The position numbers were made by a program, and so were the translations under genes. Below, piece after piece: positions 36,105 through 45,197 of a stretch of 64,000 bases of DNA. How positions within the stretch are numbered: the stretch's first letter is position 1; the number at the start of each line of letters is the position of its first letter. Source of the stretch: UBA4782 sp034429195 (GTDB lineage: Bacteria > Chloroflexota > Anaerolineae > Anaerolineales > Anaerolineaceae); NCBI GenBank assembly GCA_034429195.1, contig DAOUGQ010000018.1:124001-188000 (forward strand), in the 5' to 3' direction. The notes under the pieces were generated by a model. That model saw only the letters and a program-made list of their open reading frames with translations, searched no databases and was not told the origin of the DNA.

Positions 36105-37808
36105 ATGAGCAATGGTTTGATCCATGAAGTAAAGCCTAATCCGCTGGTTGAAATTCACTTGCCAGATGGCAGGGTTTTTTCTGGTCCAAGAGGTACACCT
36201 GTAGGGACTTTCCTTAAGGCATTGCCCGAATGGGAAAAAAAACCGCTGATGGGGGCGGTTGTTAATGGTGAATTGCGAGAGTTAACTTTTCCAATTGATA
36301 TCGAATCTCGCGTGCAGCCCTTAACAATGGTTGATGATGATGGCGCTCGTATTTATCGACGTTCCTTGACATTCATTCTTGAAGCTGCATTTGAAGACCT
36401 CTTTCCAGATCATTACCTATCTGTTGATCATGCTGTATCTTCTGGGGGATTTTTCTGTGAAGTACAGAATCATGAGCCCCTGACGGCAGAAGAAATCCAA
36501 AAATTAGAATCTCATATGCGTGAGATCGTTAAGGCAGATAAAAAACTTATACGAAAGAAGGTTCCTCTTCAAGAAGCGATTGAATATTTTACTAAAAAAG
36601 GTCAAACCGATAAGACCGGCTTGTTGAAATATCGAATGAAGGATTATCTCATCTTATATGCATTGGATGATCATTTCGATTATTTTCATGGATACATGGT
36701 ACCTTCGACAGGGTACTTACGTTGGTTCGAGTTGATCCCTGTAGAAGGAGGATTCATCCTTCATTTTACACGTCGGCATCGTCCAACTGAATTACAGCCG
36801 ATCACGTATTCTCATCGCTTGTTATCCACTTTTCGGCAATATGGAAATTGGCTATCTCGATTGGGGATAGAAAATGTTGGTGCCCTGAATGATTCCATAG
36901 CAAATGGCAAAATCAGGGAAGTGGTTCTAGTTTCTGAAGCGTTACATGAACAAAGGATCTCTGACATTGCGCATCAGATTTTAAATCGTGATCCGAGACC
37001 TCAGGTAGTATTGATATCCGGCCCTTCATCTTCTGGCAAGACGACATTCTCAAAACGATTGAGCGTTCAATTACTTGCTCAAGGTATTTCGCCATTTCCA
37101 CTTGAGATGGATAACTATTTTGTTGATCGTGAAGAGACTCCTCGCGATGAAAACGGGCTGTATGATTTTGAAGCATTGAATGCATTAAACATTCCCTTAT
37201 TGACCGATCATCTGAAACGTTTAATAAGTAATGAAGAAGTAGAGCTACGAAGATACAATTTTCGAGCGGGAAGAAATGAGCCTGGTGATGTTGTTCAGCT
37301 AAAAAAAGATCAAATGATCATCATAGAGGGGATTCATGGATTAAATCCTGCTTTGTTACCCAAATTCCCAATGGAATTAACATATAGAATTTACGTTTCA
37401 TGCCTAACACAATTGAATCTTGACCGTTACAATCGTATTGCGACAACTGATACCAGGTTGTTGCGCAGGACAGTACGTGATGCCCGCGAAAGGGGGTATA
37501 GTGCGCAGCAAACATTCCAGCAATGGGGTTCTGTACGTTTAGGTGAGATGCGACACATATTCCCCTATCAAGATAATGCTGATGAAATATTTAATTCAGC
37601 TCTGGCATATGATCTATCTGCGCTCAAATCTTTTGCAGAACCTTTATTACGACAGGTACCTTTTGGGACACCTGAATATATCGAAGCAAAAAGGTTGCTT
37701 GCTTTTCTTGAATGGTTTTTACCTCTGGATATAGAACTGATCCCAGATAATTCGATATTACGTGAGTTTTTGGGAAAATCCATTCTACAAGATTTTAAAT
37801 TATGGTAA
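36105..37808 (+). CDS. uridine kinase-like nucleoside kinase with N-terminal ThrRS-like domains
   Basis: 567 residues. The N-terminus (about 13-80) resembles a TGS domain (VEIHLPDGRVFSGPRGTPVG), followed to about residue 270 by a region like the second additional domain of threonyl-tRNA synthetase (HYLSVDHAVSSGGFFCEVQN). The C-terminal half is a uridine kinase-like P-loop enzyme: Walker A GPSSSGKTT (306-314), EMDNYFVDREETPRDENG, IIIEGIHGLNP and DRYNRIATTDTRLLRRTVRD. This arrangement is found in nucleoside kinases of Thermotoga and Clostridia. It likely phosphorylates a nucleoside using ATP. It is divergent from lipM. Confidence 0.9.
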   Translation: MSNGLIHEVKPNPLVEIHLPDGRVFSGPRGTPVGTFLKALPEWEKKPLMGAVVNGELRELTFPIDIESRVQPLTMVDDDGARIYRRSLTFILEAAFEDLFPDHYLSVDHAVSSGGFFCEVQNHEPLTAEEIQKLESHMREIVKADKKLIRKKVPLQEAIEYFTKKGQTDKTGLLKYRMKDYLILYALDDHFDYFHGYMVPSTGYLRWFELIPVEGGFILHFTRRHRPTELQPITYSHRLLSTFRQYGNWLSRLGIENVGALNDSIANGKIREVVLVSEALHEQRISDIAHQILNRDPRPQVVLISGPSSSGKTTFSKRLSVQLLAQGISPFPLEMDNYFVDREETPRDENGLYDFEALNALNIPLLTDHLKRLISNEEVELRRYNFRAGRNEPGDVVQLKKDQMIIIEGIHGLNPALLPKFPMELTYRIYVSCLTQLNLDRYNRIATTDTRLLRRTVRDARERGYSAQQTFQQWGSVRLGEMRHIFPYQDNADEIFNSALAYDLSALKSFAEPLLRQVPFGTPEYIEAKRLLAFLEWFLPLDIELIPDNSILREFLGKSILQDFKLW

Positions 37809-37820
37809 CTTCAAAAATAA

Positions 37821-37850
37821 AAAAGGTTGGCATAAAATGCCAACCTTTTT
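37821..37850. terminator. bidirectional terminator
   Basis: AAAAGGTTGGCAT (37821-37833) pairs with ATGCCAACCTTTT (37837-37849) over 13 bp with loop AAA; T-runs exist in both directions. It lies between the convergent kinase and aminotransferase genes. Confidence 0.9.
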
Positions 37851-37863
37851 GTAAATATCCTCA

Positions 37864-39081
37864 CTATTTACTAAAGCGCTTTATTACATGACTCAACCTT
37901 GCAATCCCTTCGTTGATTCGATCAGGAGGCATCATCGAGAAATTGAGCCTCATCGTGTTCTGACCACCGCCATTAGCAAAAAACGATTCGCCAGGTACAA
38001 ATGCAACGTTTTCTTCCAGCGCTTTGGGGAACATTTCTGTTGTAGACATTGTCTCAGGTAATGTTACCCAGAGGAAGAGACCACCTTTAGGATGTGTCCA
38101 TTGAACACCATCGGGCATATTTTCTTCCAATGATTCCAGCATAACATCCCTGCGTTCGCGATATACTTTAACAATTTTCTTGACATGCTCGTCGATAAAA
38201 CCATGCCGGCTGACTTCGTAAGCCACAATTTGATTGAAGGTAGCTGTATGCAGGTCAGCACCTTGTTTGGCGAGTACTAATTTCGAAATTACTTCTTTGG
38301 GTGCGATTACCCATGCTAACCGCAGACCAGGTGCCAAGATTTTTGAAAAAGTGCTTAGATAAATCACATTTCCGGTATACCCACCATTTTGCGCTTGCAT
38401 TTTGCTATCGAGGGTAACAACTGAGGGAATATTTTCACCCTCAAATCGAAGTTGTCCATATGGATCATCTTCAATGATGGGAACACCAAAATGATCGGCA
38501 ATTTCAATTAGCTTAAGTCGACGTGAAAGAGGAATGGTAGTTCCTGTTGGATTTTGGAAATTTGGGAGGATATATATGAATTTAGGGCCATATCGCATAG
38601 CCTCATACAGATTATCGGTCTGTATACCATCTTCATCAGAAGGAACCGTAATATATTCTGCACCATATGCATTCCAAGCTTGTAATGCCCCTAGATACGT
38701 TGGTGTTTCAACAAGAAGGCGGTCACCTCTATTAATAAACACTTTTCCCAGCAAATCTAGTGCTTGCTGAGATCCTGATGTGATCATGATGTTATCAGCG
38801 GATACTTGAATTCCATATCTGGCTGTATGCCGGGCGATCATCTCACGTAATGGCATGTAGCCTTCAGATGCTCCATATTGTAAAGCTGAGCCACTATTTT
38901 CTTTCAAAACCTTAGTACATGCTTCCAAGATTTCATCTGCAGGAAACAACTCGGGAGCTGGCATTCCGCCAGCAAATGAGATCACTTCTTTTCGTTCTGA
39001 AACTTTCAGGAGTTCCCTAATAGCGGAACTTTTCATTCTTTGAGTTCTTTGAGCGTACCGATGATCCCAGGGGGTTTGCAT
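37864..39081 (-). CDS. PLP-dependent aminotransferase, class I/II (LysN/MocR-related)
   Basis: 405 residues behind AAAAGGAGA. Typical of 2-aminoadipate/aromatic aminotransferases of fold type I: VISFAGGMPAPELFPADEI, LQYGASEGYMPLREMIARHT, ITSGSQQALDLLGKVFI, PNFQNPTGTT, IIEDDPYGQLRFEG and STFSKILAPGLRLAWVIAP with the PLP lysine. MRLNFSMMPP near the end carries the carboxylate-binding Arg. The substrate is not predictable. It lies downstream of the SHMT-GcvT gene behind a hairpin. Confidence 0.93.
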   Translation of the reverse strand: MQTPWDHRYAQRTQRMKSSAIRELLKVSERKEVISFAGGMPAPELFPADEILEACTKVLKENSGSALQYGASEGYMPLREMIARHTARYGIQVSADNIMITSGSQQALDLLGKVFINRGDRLLVETPTYLGALQAWNAYGAEYITVPSDEDGIQTDNLYEAMRYGPKFIYILPNFQNPTGTTIPLSRRLKLIEIADHFGVPIIEDDPYGQLRFEGENIPSVVTLDSKMQAQNGGYTGNVIYLSTFSKILAPGLRLAWVIAPKEVISKLVLAKQGADLHTATFNQIVAYEVSRHGFIDEHVKKIVKVYRERRDVMLESLEENMPDGVQWTHPKGGLFLWVTLPETMSTTEMFPKALEENVAFVPGESFFANGGGQNTMRLNFSMMPPDRINEGIARLSHVIKRFSK

Positions 39082-39121
39082 TCTTTCTCCTTTTCAAGTG
39101 AAATTTGTGTTTCAAAAATCT

Positions 39122-39145
39122 TGCGGGAGGTACTATCCTCCCGCA
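39122..39145 (-). terminator. terminator after the SHMT-GcvT gene
   Basis: TGCGGGAGG (39122-39130) pairs with CCTCCCGCA (39137-39145), loop of 6. On the minus strand the stem is followed by AGATTTTTG. It stands 15 bases past the stop of the fusion gene. Confidence 0.82.
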
Positions 39146-39160
39146 TAAACTTCTAGAAAA

Positions 39161-42100
39161 TTATTTTGTTTTAGGAAACCGGCTAACTATTATTGCGCTT
39201 GTAGGAAGTGTAACTTTATCTCCCAAAATCAGTTCTGCAGGGGCTTTACTGGTCGTTTTAGGAGATCCTTGATAGATGAAGATCGGTGTACCCTCTGCCG
39301 AGGATTTCTTTTCAATTGATGCCTGACCTGTCAGGAAACCTTCACTATCGACAGCGCAACTTGTGACAACACCTATCACCCGACCTTTCTGATCTACTAC
39401 TGGGTCACCATGATGTGCCATACGAACTCCAGTTTCGGTAAATCGGAAACGAATGACTATGGTTCTGCGTCCTTTTTCTCTTTCAATGAATGCATCTCGA
39501 CCAATAAACCAGGGTTTATAAGTTTTTACATAACTACCAAATCCGGCTTCTGCCACACCCAGGTTAAGATCACCTCCCATTTCGTGCCCATATAACGGAA
39601 GTCCTGCTTCAGTGCGAAGGGAATCTCGTGCACCCAGACCGCATGGTTTCATACCAAGGGGAGTCCCAACAGCCATTAAAGCATTCCAGAAGTCAACAGA
39701 TCTTTCAGGATGGATGAATAATTCAAATGCCATCTTCTCACCCGTGTAACCAGTGCGAGAAACCACCAGGTCAAAGCCGCCTATAACAGCTTCACATAGT
39801 TCGGTGCGTTTCAATGACATAACGCGCTTTTTTGTTTGCGAATCACAACCCAATGCCAGAAGAATATCGCGGGATTTTGGACCCTGCAACGCGATATCCA
39901 CTCTCATATCATTACCTTCCTTTGGATTGCGTAAATTTCTGAGGATCACATTCTTTCCAAAGGCTCTGGCCGCGGGGAACTTCTTATCAACCATCACTTC
40001 ACCATGTAAAACGCTGTTTAACCAAGTCCAATCTTTATCATCATTAGATGCATTGACAACAACGAGATATTTTTCTTCTGACCTGCGATAAACCAACAGG
40101 TCATCAATCACGTTGGAATCTGGATCAAGGAAATGGGTATAGCAAGATTCGCCAACAGCCAGGGCTGTAATGTCATTCCCACAAACACTATCAAGGAATA
40201 TTGGGGCTTCTTTCCCTTCGACTTGATAAACTCCCATGTGAGATACATCAAACAAACCTGCAGCCGTGCGTGTCGCCAGATGTTCTTCAACTACTGATGA
40301 ATACCATACTGGCATATCCCAACCTGCGAATGGGACCATTTTTGCACCCAATTTGCGATGAGTTTCATGTAAAGCTGTTTCCTTTATAGGAGCTTCGGAA
40401 GGTTCTTGCCACTCAAATCGAGGGAATGCTGTGCCAGCAACAGCGCTAATACCCATATAATAGGGTTTTTTACTTTCCACTTTACCAGAAAGAACAATGG
40501 GTTCTTCTTCTGAAGCAAATACCAGAATTGGGCCAGGCAAGCGGCGGGTTTCATCTTCATCGAAGATGACAAAGCCATCTGAAAGATCACGCAGCCATGT
40601 TGCGGTAAGACTTGCTTTATTGGCAGGAATTGTCAAGCGGAAGAATCCTTGCTTGATGTATGTCAAAGTACCATCTATCCATTCTTTTGGTGTATAAAGA
40701 CGCGTAGGTTGGCTTTCACCCGGTTTCAATGCTTCGACATCACTTGCAAGTGCATAATTCAGGAAATGGATGATGTGATCGGATTTCAACTCGAGAACAC
40801 TCCACCCATTCTTTGAGGGGAAGGTATCATCAATTGCAAAGAAATGCGGATAGCCATGAATGCTGATGGTATGGTCAGAATATGCCATTTCAGCAAGCTT
40901 GCGAACTCGAAGTTTGGCATTCTCCAGCACTTCAAAATCAACCTTGGCTCTCTGAACCGTTCCCTGACGAGTTTCTTGTGAGTATGGCTTTGTGGCTAAT
41001 AAAACGTCAGCAATGATATCAGCAACCTCAACCATTTCCTTTTCACCTAAACCACGTTGTGTCATCCAGGGAGTTCCATAACGAATTCCGCTCGCATACA
41101 GGGCGGTTTTATCAAAAGGAATAGTATTACGGTTGAGAACAATACCTGCCAGATCAAGGATGCGGGCTGCCATATCACCCGAAAGAGGAGTACCATCTTT
41201 ACCAACAATAGTCTTGCAATCGACGTTTCCTAGATGTGTATCAGTGCCGCCGTAGGAGATCCGTAATCCACGTTCTGCTAACCGATTGGTGAGAACTGCA
41301 CAATTCGCCTTGATTTGGTGTTGCAATTTTTTAAATTGCTCAGTTTTTGCTAACTTAAATGTAGTTGCAAGAGCTGCAAATACATGTACATGAGGACCAC
41401 CCTGTTCTCCAGGGAAAACGCCTTTGTCGATCTTTTTAGCGATGGTGGCATCGTGTGTGAGGATGACCGCACCACGAGGACCGCACATGGTTTTATGCGT
41501 GGTGAAGGTGATCACCTGGGCAATTCCTACTGGTGAGGGAATTGCGCCACCAGCAATCAGGCCGGCAATATGTGAAACATCTGCCATTAAGATGGCACCA
41601 ACTTCATCGGCAACAGCCCTGAATTTCTTCCAATCAGGAACCCAGGGGTAGGAAGAATATCCTGCAATGATGATCTTTGGCTTGCACTCACGCGCTTTAT
41701 TCGCTAACGCATCGTAGTCGATTTGTTCATTATCAGGATTTACGTTGTAGTGAACAACATTATAAAGTTTACCCGACCGGTTGACTGAGGAACCATGTGA
41801 AAGGTGACCGCCATGGAGTAAATTCATTCCCATGATCGTATCACCCGGATTGATCAATGCTGTATACACTGCATTATTGGCTGGTGCACCAGAGAGGGGT
41901 TGCACATTGACAAATAATTGATCAGCGCTAAAACCAGGCACGGCAAATACTTCTGCGCATCGGCGGCGAGCTAATTCTTCAATAATATCAGCGTATTCAA
42001 CCCCTTTATAATATCGTGGATCGGAATAACGACGGTAATGTGCCAATTGTGCAGGGTAATCTAAAATTTCGGCTTCGGTGTAGCCATGAGTATCTTCTTC

Positions 42101-42286
42101 TGGGTACCCTTCAGCATAAACATTTTGAAAAGTTGATCCCAGACATTCTCGAACAGATTCAGGAGCAGAACTTTCACTTGGGATCAAGATAAGTTTTCGT
42201 ACTTGTCGTTCAGTCTCTAATTGAATCAATTCTTCGACATCTTTATCTACATCAATGAGTTTTCCTCGAAAAAGAAAGTCAACCAT
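39161..42286 (-). CDS. fusion of serine hydroxymethyltransferase and aminomethyltransferase (GcvT)
   Basis: 1,041 residues in one frame. Residues about 10-475 are SHMT: LILIPSESSAPESV, YAEGYP, MADVSHIAGLIAGG and the PLP lysine 265 in TFTTHKTMCGPRGA. Compared with ordinary SHMT there is an insertion of about 28 residues (63-90) between YAEGYP and RYYKGVEYAD. Residues about 476-630 form a linker domain I cannot assign. Residues about 635-1040 are GcvT: MVPFAGWDMPVWYSS, FDVSHMGVYQVEG, VVSRTGYTGEKMAFELF and GLGARDSLRTEAGLPLYGHE. Both parts make or use methylene-THF, so the fusion may channel one-carbon units. No gcvH or gcvP is nearby. Confidence 0.95.
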   Translation of the reverse strand: MVDFLFRGKLIDVDKDVEELIQLETERQVRKLILIPSESSAPESVRECLGSTFQNVYAEGYPEEDTHGYTEAEILDYPAQLAHYRRYSDPRYYKGVEYADIIEELARRRCAEVFAVPGFSADQLFVNVQPLSGAPANNAVYTALINPGDTIMGMNLLHGGHLSHGSSVNRSGKLYNVVHYNVNPDNEQIDYDALANKARECKPKIIIAGYSSYPWVPDWKKFRAVADEVGAILMADVSHIAGLIAGGAIPSPVGIAQVITFTTHKTMCGPRGAVILTHDATIAKKIDKGVFPGEQGGPHVHVFAALATTFKLAKTEQFKKLQHQIKANCAVLTNRLAERGLRISYGGTDTHLGNVDCKTIVGKDGTPLSGDMAARILDLAGIVLNRNTIPFDKTALYASGIRYGTPWMTQRGLGEKEMVEVADIIADVLLATKPYSQETRQGTVQRAKVDFEVLENAKLRVRKLAEMAYSDHTISIHGYPHFFAIDDTFPSKNGWSVLELKSDHIIHFLNYALASDVEALKPGESQPTRLYTPKEWIDGTLTYIKQGFFRLTIPANKASLTATWLRDLSDGFVIFDEDETRRLPGPILVFASEEEPIVLSGKVESKKPYYMGISAVAGTAFPRFEWQEPSEAPIKETALHETHRKLGAKMVPFAGWDMPVWYSSVVEEHLATRTAAGLFDVSHMGVYQVEGKEAPIFLDSVCGNDITALAVGESCYTHFLDPDSNVIDDLLVYRRSEEKYLVVVNASNDDKDWTWLNSVLHGEVMVDKKFPAARAFGKNVILRNLRNPKEGNDMRVDIALQGPKSRDILLALGCDSQTKKRVMSLKRTELCEAVIGGFDLVVSRTGYTGEKMAFELFIHPERSVDFWNALMAVGTPLGMKPCGLGARDSLRTEAGLPLYGHEMGGDLNLGVAEAGFGSYVKTYKPWFIGRDAFIEREKGRRTIVIRFRFTETGVRMAHHGDPVVDQKGRVIGVVTSCAVDSEGFLTGQASIEKKSSAEGTPIFIYQGSPKTTSKAPAELILGDKVTLPTSAIIVSRFPKTK

Positions 42287-42321
42287 AGAAATCTCCTAAA
42301 AGGAACTTTACAAGCAAAATT

Positions 42322-42350
42322 ATTGTAGCCCGGCGAATTCTCCGGGTCAA
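42322..42350 (-). promoter_or_regulatory. promoter of the SHMT-GcvT gene with palindromic spacer
   Basis: On the minus strand TTGACC (42350-42345) and TACAAT (42327-42322) are separated by 17 bases. The spacer and its edge hold a near-perfect 18-bp palindrome, CCCGG-A-GAATTC-G-CCGGG (42346-42329), which could be an operator. Confidence 0.7.
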
Positions 42351-42361
42351 GTGACAGGTGA

Positions 42362-43195
42362 CTAGGTTAACTTGCTTTTAATCCAATTAATTGCATAGTC
42401 GTATACCTGTTCTTTTTCTGGTTCGTTATGTATTTCATGATAAAAACCATCCCATTCTTTAACAAATAATGATGGTTTTGCATGCTTGATAAATTCACGG
42501 ATCTTTGATAGGTCAACTAAATGGTCATCAGTCCCGTACATAAATAAAGTAGGAATTTCCAAGGAAGCAGCATTTTGCACCATCCATAAACCTTTTGTTA
42601 CGAGATCGTTTCCCAGGCTGGTAGAAACCTGATCATGTACCAGTGGGTCACTGCTATATTTCATTTCAACTTCTGCATCCCTTGAAAGATATTTTCTTTC
42701 AAGTCCATTTGAAATCGTGAATGATGGTGCTATTTTTGCCAGAAACTTTGCTATAAACATTACTATTGGTGGGAAGGGGGTTCCGGGAGCTAATCCAGGT
42801 GCAGAAATCACTGCGCCATTAATGTCAGGCTTATGAGAAAGGCAGTAATAAAGCGCCATGGCACCGCCTAGAGAATGCCCATATAAAAATTGCGGTGTCC
42901 TTGGATGCCTTGTTTTGTTTTCTTGAATAAAATGCTCGATATCATTACCTGCAATATCATACGATCGAATATAACCGCGTTTCCCCTCTGTTTTTCCATG
43001 ACCACGTTGATCGTAAGATAGAATTGAAATGCCTTTGCCGCAGTAATACTCTGCCATGGATTGATACCTGCCACTATGTTCGCCAATTCCATGAACGAGG
43101 GTTATTGAAGCAACAATTTCTCCATCAGGCAACCATTCCTGCATATAGAACTTCACCTGATCATTTGATATCCATTGTGATTCTAAATGTTTCAT
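42362..43195 (-). CDS. alpha/beta hydrolase, lysophospholipase/monoacylglycerol lipase-like
   Basis: 277 residues with the Hydrolase_4 (serine aminopeptidase S33) pattern: LVHGIGEHSGRYQSMAEYY (oxyanion loop), ILSYDQRGHGKTEGKRGYI, the nucleophile elbow YGHSLGGAMALYY, then MYGTDDHLVDLSKI with the acid Asp and DGFYHEIHNEPEKEQV with the catalytic His. No signal peptide is present, so it acts in the cytoplasm on monoacylglycerols or similar esters. An AAGGAAGGG site precedes the ATG. Confidence 0.93.
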   Translation of the reverse strand: MKHLESQWISNDQVKFYMQEWLPDGEIVASITLVHGIGEHSGRYQSMAEYYCGKGISILSYDQRGHGKTEGKRGYIRSYDIAGNDIEHFIQENKTRHPRTPQFLYGHSLGGAMALYYCLSHKPDINGAVISAPGLAPGTPFPPIVMFIAKFLAKIAPSFTISNGLERKYLSRDAEVEMKYSSDPLVHDQVSTSLGNDLVTKGLWMVQNAASLEIPTLFMYGTDDHLVDLSKIREFIKHAKPSLFVKEWDGFYHEIHNEPEKEQVYDYAINWIKSKLT

Positions 43196-43431
43196 TTTTT
43201 TCCCTTCCTTAAGATATTAATTTGCGGTTCTGATTATGAGCTTAAAAATAATTGACATGATTAGTTTATGCCAATTGATTGAATTTCACAATAAAAAAGC
43301 TCTCAAATCAATAGCTTTCATATAGTATATGATTGATTGATAAATAAGCAGGTAAAATTAAGGCGAATTTAGAGATAGAATTGGAAGGAAAGCTAGTCTT
43401 TTGATACGTTATGCTTTTATGAGTGTTTACA

Positions 43432-44028
43432 ATGACAGATACTCAATTTGATTACTCTAATCTGGAAAGCTTATCCGATGAAGTAGTTATTCAACTGGCT
43501 TCAGAAGGGAATAATGAAGCGTTTGGAGTGATCTATCAAAGGTATATTACCGCAATTTATAACTATATTTACTATCGAACTGGTAACCAACATGATGCAG
43601 AAGATTTAACCGCAAGAGTATTTCATCGAGCGTATGGGCATATATCTTCGTATAAGTATATGGGATTGCCAATTTCTGCTTGGCTATATCGAATTGCTCA
43701 TAATCTTGTGGCAAACTATCATCGTGATAGTAAGAGAAAAAATGAAGTAAACCTTGAAGACCATATTGATATTCATGCTCCTGGCGATCTACCTGAGACC
43801 GCATTGATCGTAACACAAGAAAATGATGAACTTTTATCAGCAATTCATAAACTCACACCCGATAGACAACAACTTATCATTCTCAAGTTTGTCGAACATC
43901 TTTCCAATGTAGAAATTGCCGTGATCATGGGACGTAGTGAAGGAGCAATCAAAAGCTTATACCACCGAACGCTTATATCATTAAAAAACTATTTGGATAT
44001 ACAGAAAAATGAAAGTGAAAATCTATAA
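43432..44028 (+). CDS. ECF-type RNA polymerase sigma factor
   Basis: About 198 residues (a GTG 9 bases upstream is an alternative start; neither has a good ribosome site). Region 2: AFGVIYQRYITAIYNYIYYR, GNQHDAEDLTARVFHRAYGH and GLPISAWLYRIAHNLVANYH; region 4: LTPDRQQLIILKFVEHLSNV and IAVIMGRSEGAIKSLYHRTL. It lacks extra C-terminal domains. The next gene encodes a small single-helix membrane protein that may be its regulator. Confidence 0.93.
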   Translation: MTDTQFDYSNLESLSDEVVIQLASEGNNEAFGVIYQRYITAIYNYIYYRTGNQHDAEDLTARVFHRAYGHISSYKYMGLPISAWLYRIAHNLVANYHRDSKRKNEVNLEDHIDIHAPGDLPETALIVTQENDELLSAIHKLTPDRQQLIILKFVEHLSNVEIAVIMGRSEGAIKSLYHRTLISLKNYLDIQKNESENL

Positions 44029-44106
44029 TCATTCGATAAATAATCACTCTCACCAAATTTCTTTCGAGAAGTGTTTTAATAGCGAAATTGCCAATAGGGG
44101 TGAAAA

Positions 44107-44346
44107 ATGACTACTGGATCTATTGATAATGAAATGTATCTAGAATCAAAACTTGCCACAACATTAAACCAAATCCAACCAGACCCTGGTTTTGTCGACT
44201 ATGTTTATGAAAAAATCATGCACCCAACTCATTCACGGGTTGAAAAAGTGAAATCAGGAATTGGGTTGATCACTATTGGTTTTGGTTTATTTTTAGGAGC
44301 ACTCGTAATTTGGGTGGCAAAAAAAGTACGGAAAAGTAGAGATTAA
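44107..44346 (+). CDS. small single-helix membrane protein, possible anti-sigma partner
   Basis: 79 residues, 78 bases after the ECF sigma gene, with a GGGGTG site. The N-terminal soluble part (LESKLATTLNQIQPDPGFVD) resembles short anti-sigma-like proteins of Chloroflexota, with one membrane helix (about 50-70) and a basic end (KKVRKSRD). There is no zinc-binding HxxxCxxC motif. Its role as anti-sigma factor is inferred from position. Confidence 0.7.
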   Translation: MTTGSIDNEMYLESKLATTLNQIQPDPGFVDYVYEKIMHPTHSRVEKVKSGIGLITIGFGLFLGALVIWVAKKVRKSRD

Positions 44347-44353
44347 ATTCGTG

Positions 44354-44611
44354 CTAGTGTATCCCAAATTTTCCTGCCAGTTCTTGATTACTTGGTTCAG
44401 TAAGAATAGAACCATCAGGAAAAACAAGTGTAGGAACACTGCAATTCCCCCTATTGATCTTTTGCACTAATTTTTGTGCTTCCAAATCTTCTTCAATATC
44501 GATCCATATATAATCGATCTTGTTTTCGTCAAGAAATGCGTGTGTCCTACGGCAATCTCCGCACCATTGTGTACCATAAACAATCACTTTCTTTGTTTTA
44601 ATTTCTTCCAT
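44354..44611 (-). CDS. glutaredoxin-like (mycoredoxin-type) protein
   Basis: 85 residues from the ATG at 44611 behind CAGGAGAA; an upstream ATG in frame lacks such a site. VIVYGTQWCGDCRRTHAFLD holds a redox CGDC motif, then YIWIDIEEDLEAQKLV, and GNCSVPTLVFPDGSILTEPS with the cis-Pro. Small thiol-disulfide oxidoreductase of the cytoplasm. It converges with the sigma-factor gene pair. Confidence 0.9.
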   Translation of the reverse strand: MEEIKTKKVIVYGTQWCGDCRRTHAFLDENKIDYIWIDIEEDLEAQKLVQKINRGNCSVPTLVFPDGSILTEPSNQELAGKFGIH

Positions 44612-44683
44612 AAATTCTCCTGGAATCAATTTTACCTGATGTTTGAAAAATCACTATAAAAAAATAGAAAATTGCATAAATAA

Positions 44684-44718
44684 AAAAGCGACCACCTGAT
44701 ATCTTGGTGATCGCTTTT
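44684..44718. terminator. intrinsic terminator
   Basis: AAAAGCGA (44684-44691) pairs with TCGCTTTT (44711-44718), then after one mismatch CACC pairs with GGTG. It lies past the end of the DUF4870 gene and upstream of the glutaredoxin gene. On the minus strand the stem ends in a T-rich run. Confidence 0.75.
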
Positions 44719-44755
44719 AAGTCTGCTACAGATTCATCTCGAAGAGATGGAATTA

Positions 44756-45085
44756 TTAGTGTACCCAACCCTGCTTTTTTACAAAATCTGAAACAAAAGG
44801 AATAGTCATTTGTTTATCTTGATATGCATTCACACCAACAACGATACCCCAAATGTAAAGTACAGGACTCAAGCATGCACCTATAACCGTAATGCTAACA
44901 ATGAGAGAAATAACGGTTAATGTCAGGCTTTGCACAGCATGTAATCGTTGAATTGGTCGATTTTTTCGATTTTCGCTAAGTAGAATGATAAGCGGAACAA
45001 TAAGTGGGAAGATGTAACTTAATAATGCCATTGTTTTGTCGTCTTGGGTTACATCAGTTGGCGGTGTGTACATTTGTTCAGACAT
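44756..45085 (-). CDS. DUF4870-like membrane protein
   Basis: 109 residues behind CGGAGGT. After a soluble N-terminus (TQDDKTMALLSYIFPLIVPL) the protein has three probable helices, with RLHAVQSLTLTVISL and a C-terminal YIWGIVVGVNAYQDKQM, the pattern of DUF4870/YtxH-type small membrane proteins. The function is unknown. A promoter TTGCTA/TAAAAT with 16-base spacing lies upstream (45157-45130), divergent from fmt. Confidence 0.8.
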   Translation of the reverse strand: MSEQMYTPPTDVTQDDKTMALLSYIFPLIVPLIILLSENRKNRPIQRLHAVQSLTLTVISLIVSITVIGACLSPVLYIWGIVVGVNAYQDKQMTIPFVSDFVKKQGWVH

Positions 45086-45129
45086 AGGAGACCTCCGATA
45101 CGTAGTTTTTCCTCATAAATTGATAATTC

Positions 45130-45157
45130 ATTTTACATTATTTTCATAACATAGCAA
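45130..45157 (-). promoter_or_regulatory. promoter of the DUF4870 gene
   Basis: On the minus strand TTGCTA (45157-45152) and TAAAAT (45135-45130) are 16 bases apart, about 45 bases before the ATG, which has its own ribosome site. Confidence 0.55.
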
Positions 45158-45185
45158 GTATGAAAAAAAATTGGCGAAAGAGTGT

Positions 45186-45191
45186 TAAAAT
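45186..45191 (+). promoter_or_regulatory. -10 box of fmt, leaderless arrangement
   Basis: TAAAAT followed by TTAAAG and then the fmt ATG at 45198. Initiation 6-7 bases after the box would start on the ATG itself. No Shine-Dalgarno is present. Confidence 0.5.
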
Positions 45192-45197
45192 TTAAAG

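Noticed and set aside
42287..42321. Glycine riboswitch before the SHMT-GcvT gene
   Set aside because: The leader from the predicted transcript start to the ATG is only about 30 bases, too short for a riboswitch.
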